Of a stretch of 6,052 bases of DNA, positions 5,619 to 6,052 are shown one piece after another. Numbering within the stretch: the stretch's first letter is position 1; every line of letters begins with the position of its first letter. The position numbers and the translations under genes are program-made. The notes below the pieces were generated by a model that was not told where the DNA came from, ran no database searches, and saw nothing but the letters and a program-made list of their open reading frames with translations. This stretch comes from Candidatus Effluviviaceae Genus I sp. (GTDB taxonomy: Bacteria; Joyebacterota; Joyebacteria; Joyebacterales; Joyebacteraceae): positions 1 through 6,052 of the forward strand of contig VGIX01000065.1 in assembly GCA_016867725.1 (NCBI GenBank), written 5' to 3'.

Positions 5619-6052
5619 TCAGTAAACCCGAGAGCCCCGTCTGGGGCCCTTCTCACCATGCGGCAACCTACCACAGGCGACGAAGTGCCTCAACACCTTT
5701 CTAGCCGCGCGCAGGGCGTCCGGGCGGTCCTTGGGGGCCGGGAACCGCACCGTAAGGCCCACCCGCGCGTCGAACTCGAGCGGCACGTCGCACGCCGCCA
5801 GCACCCGCCTGAGAACGCCGGGCGTCGGCTCCCTCCCTGCGGCGAACGCCGCCTCGACGGCGCCGCCGGCGTACGACACCTCGCGCACGCCCGCCGCCTT
5901 CCCCAGCACCCGCACGGCCTGGACGTCCAGGAGCGAACCCACGTGCTCCGGCGGCGCGCCGAACCGGTCGCCGAGCTCCTCCGCGAGGCCGTCCAGGACC
6001 GCTTCGCTCGCCGCGTCCCTGATCCGCTTGTAGATGTCGATCTTCGTGTCGT
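5619..6052 (-). CDS. mfd: Transcription-repair coupling factor Mfd, C-terminal fragment (runs off the right edge)
   Basis: The frame is open to base 6052 and gives the last 143 residues. It begins KIDIYKRIRDAASEAVLDGL after two residues and continues with EELGDRFGAPPEHV (24-37) and LLDVQAVRVLGKAAGV. This matches the Mfd C-terminal TRCF domain, where a Y+RI helix is followed by an E-L-x-DRFG-x-x-P motif and a helix leading to a variable tail. Mfd is an ATP-driven DNA translocase that removes RNA polymerase stalled at lesions and recruits UvrA. The translocase motifs and RNA-polymerase-interaction domain lie outside the window. The protein ends in a short basic tail (KGPRRGSRVY). Mfd genes next to parvulin or surA genes are, as I recall, common in delta-type proteobacteria, which supports the call. 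RecG shares the helicase core but not this C-terminal domain. Confidence 0.88.
   Translation of the reverse strand, partial: DTKIDIYKRIRDAASEAVLDGLAEELGDRFGAPPEHVGSLLDVQAVRVLGKAAGVREVSYAGGAVEAAFAAGREPTPGVLRRVLAACDVPLEFDARVGLTVRFPAPKDRPDALRAARKVLRHFVACGRLPHGEKGPRRGSRVY

Noticed and set aside
3577-5625. A 682-codon open frame on the plus strand
   Set aside because: It is antisense to the duplicated foldase gene, rich in RDL/DLV runs, and has no recognisable domain or conserved motif. It is a complementary-strand artefact of codon bias.
5608-5640. TTGACG on the plus strand as a possible -35 box
   Set aside because: No -10-like hexamer follows at about 17 bases and there is no gene on the plus strand to drive.
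5632-5649. Hairpin with a seven-pair stem (one G-U) and four-base loop near the end of mfd, considered as a terminator
   Set aside because: On the minus strand the stem is followed by TCGGGTTTACTG with no T-run, and it lies inside the mfd coding sequence before the stop, so rho-independent termination is unlikely.
1-6052. Search for CRISPR repeats, tRNAs, transposase genes, inverted-repeat ends and defence genes
   Set aside because: Nothing matching was seen by eye; both strands are accounted for by seven contiguous minus-strand genes with gaps of 68 bases or less.

Overview
The window is a stretch of very GC-rich bacterial chromosome in which every supported gene lies on the minus strand. 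It reads as one tightly packed operon transcribed from the right edge to the left edge. The order is: mfd (C-terminal end only) -> two-unit parvulin-like lipoprotein -> single-parvulin lipoprotein -> SurA -> RqcP-like S4 protein -> pdxA -> holB (first 27 codons only). Gaps are at most 68 bases. The last three junctions are a 4-base ATGA overlap, a 17-base overlap and a 1-base TGATG overlap, so translational coupling is likely. I see no RNA genes, mobile elements, CRISPR arrays, long repeats or convincing terminators. The long open frames on the plus strand are antisense shadows typical of GC-rich coding DNA.

Organism: two lipoprotein signal peptides and a two-parvulin SurA with a cleavable signal peptide indicate a diderm (Gram-negative) bacterium. 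The mfd/parvulin/surA grouping, together with an RqcP-type S4 protein more familiar from Firmicutes, fits a GC-rich deep-branching lineage (for example a Gemmatimonadota- or Eisenbacteria-like phylum, or a delta-type proteobacterium). This is inference from gene content; the sequence alone does not fix the taxon.

How the genes work together: the central ~4.1 kb (1404-5550) is a periplasmic foldase cassette of three parvulin-family proteins, two lipid-anchored and one soluble, presumably serving outer-membrane protein biogenesis. The flanking genes are cytosolic: Mfd (transcription-coupled repair), an RqcP-like ribosome quality-control factor, PdxA (vitamin B6 synthesis) and the clamp-loader subunit delta prime. 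The surA-pdxA proximity recalls the enterobacterial surA-pdxA linkage, and mfd near an RqcP gene recalls Bacillus.

The most notable signals are inside proteins. The first foldase is an internal tandem duplication of a SurA-like chaperone-plus-parvulin unit with degraded catalytic positions. The two SurA parvulin domains have each lost a different active-site histidine, so only the middle lipoprotein keeps both. PdxA carries Arg where the E. coli enzyme has substrate-binding Lys274. I found no evidence of a defence system or another wholly new system.
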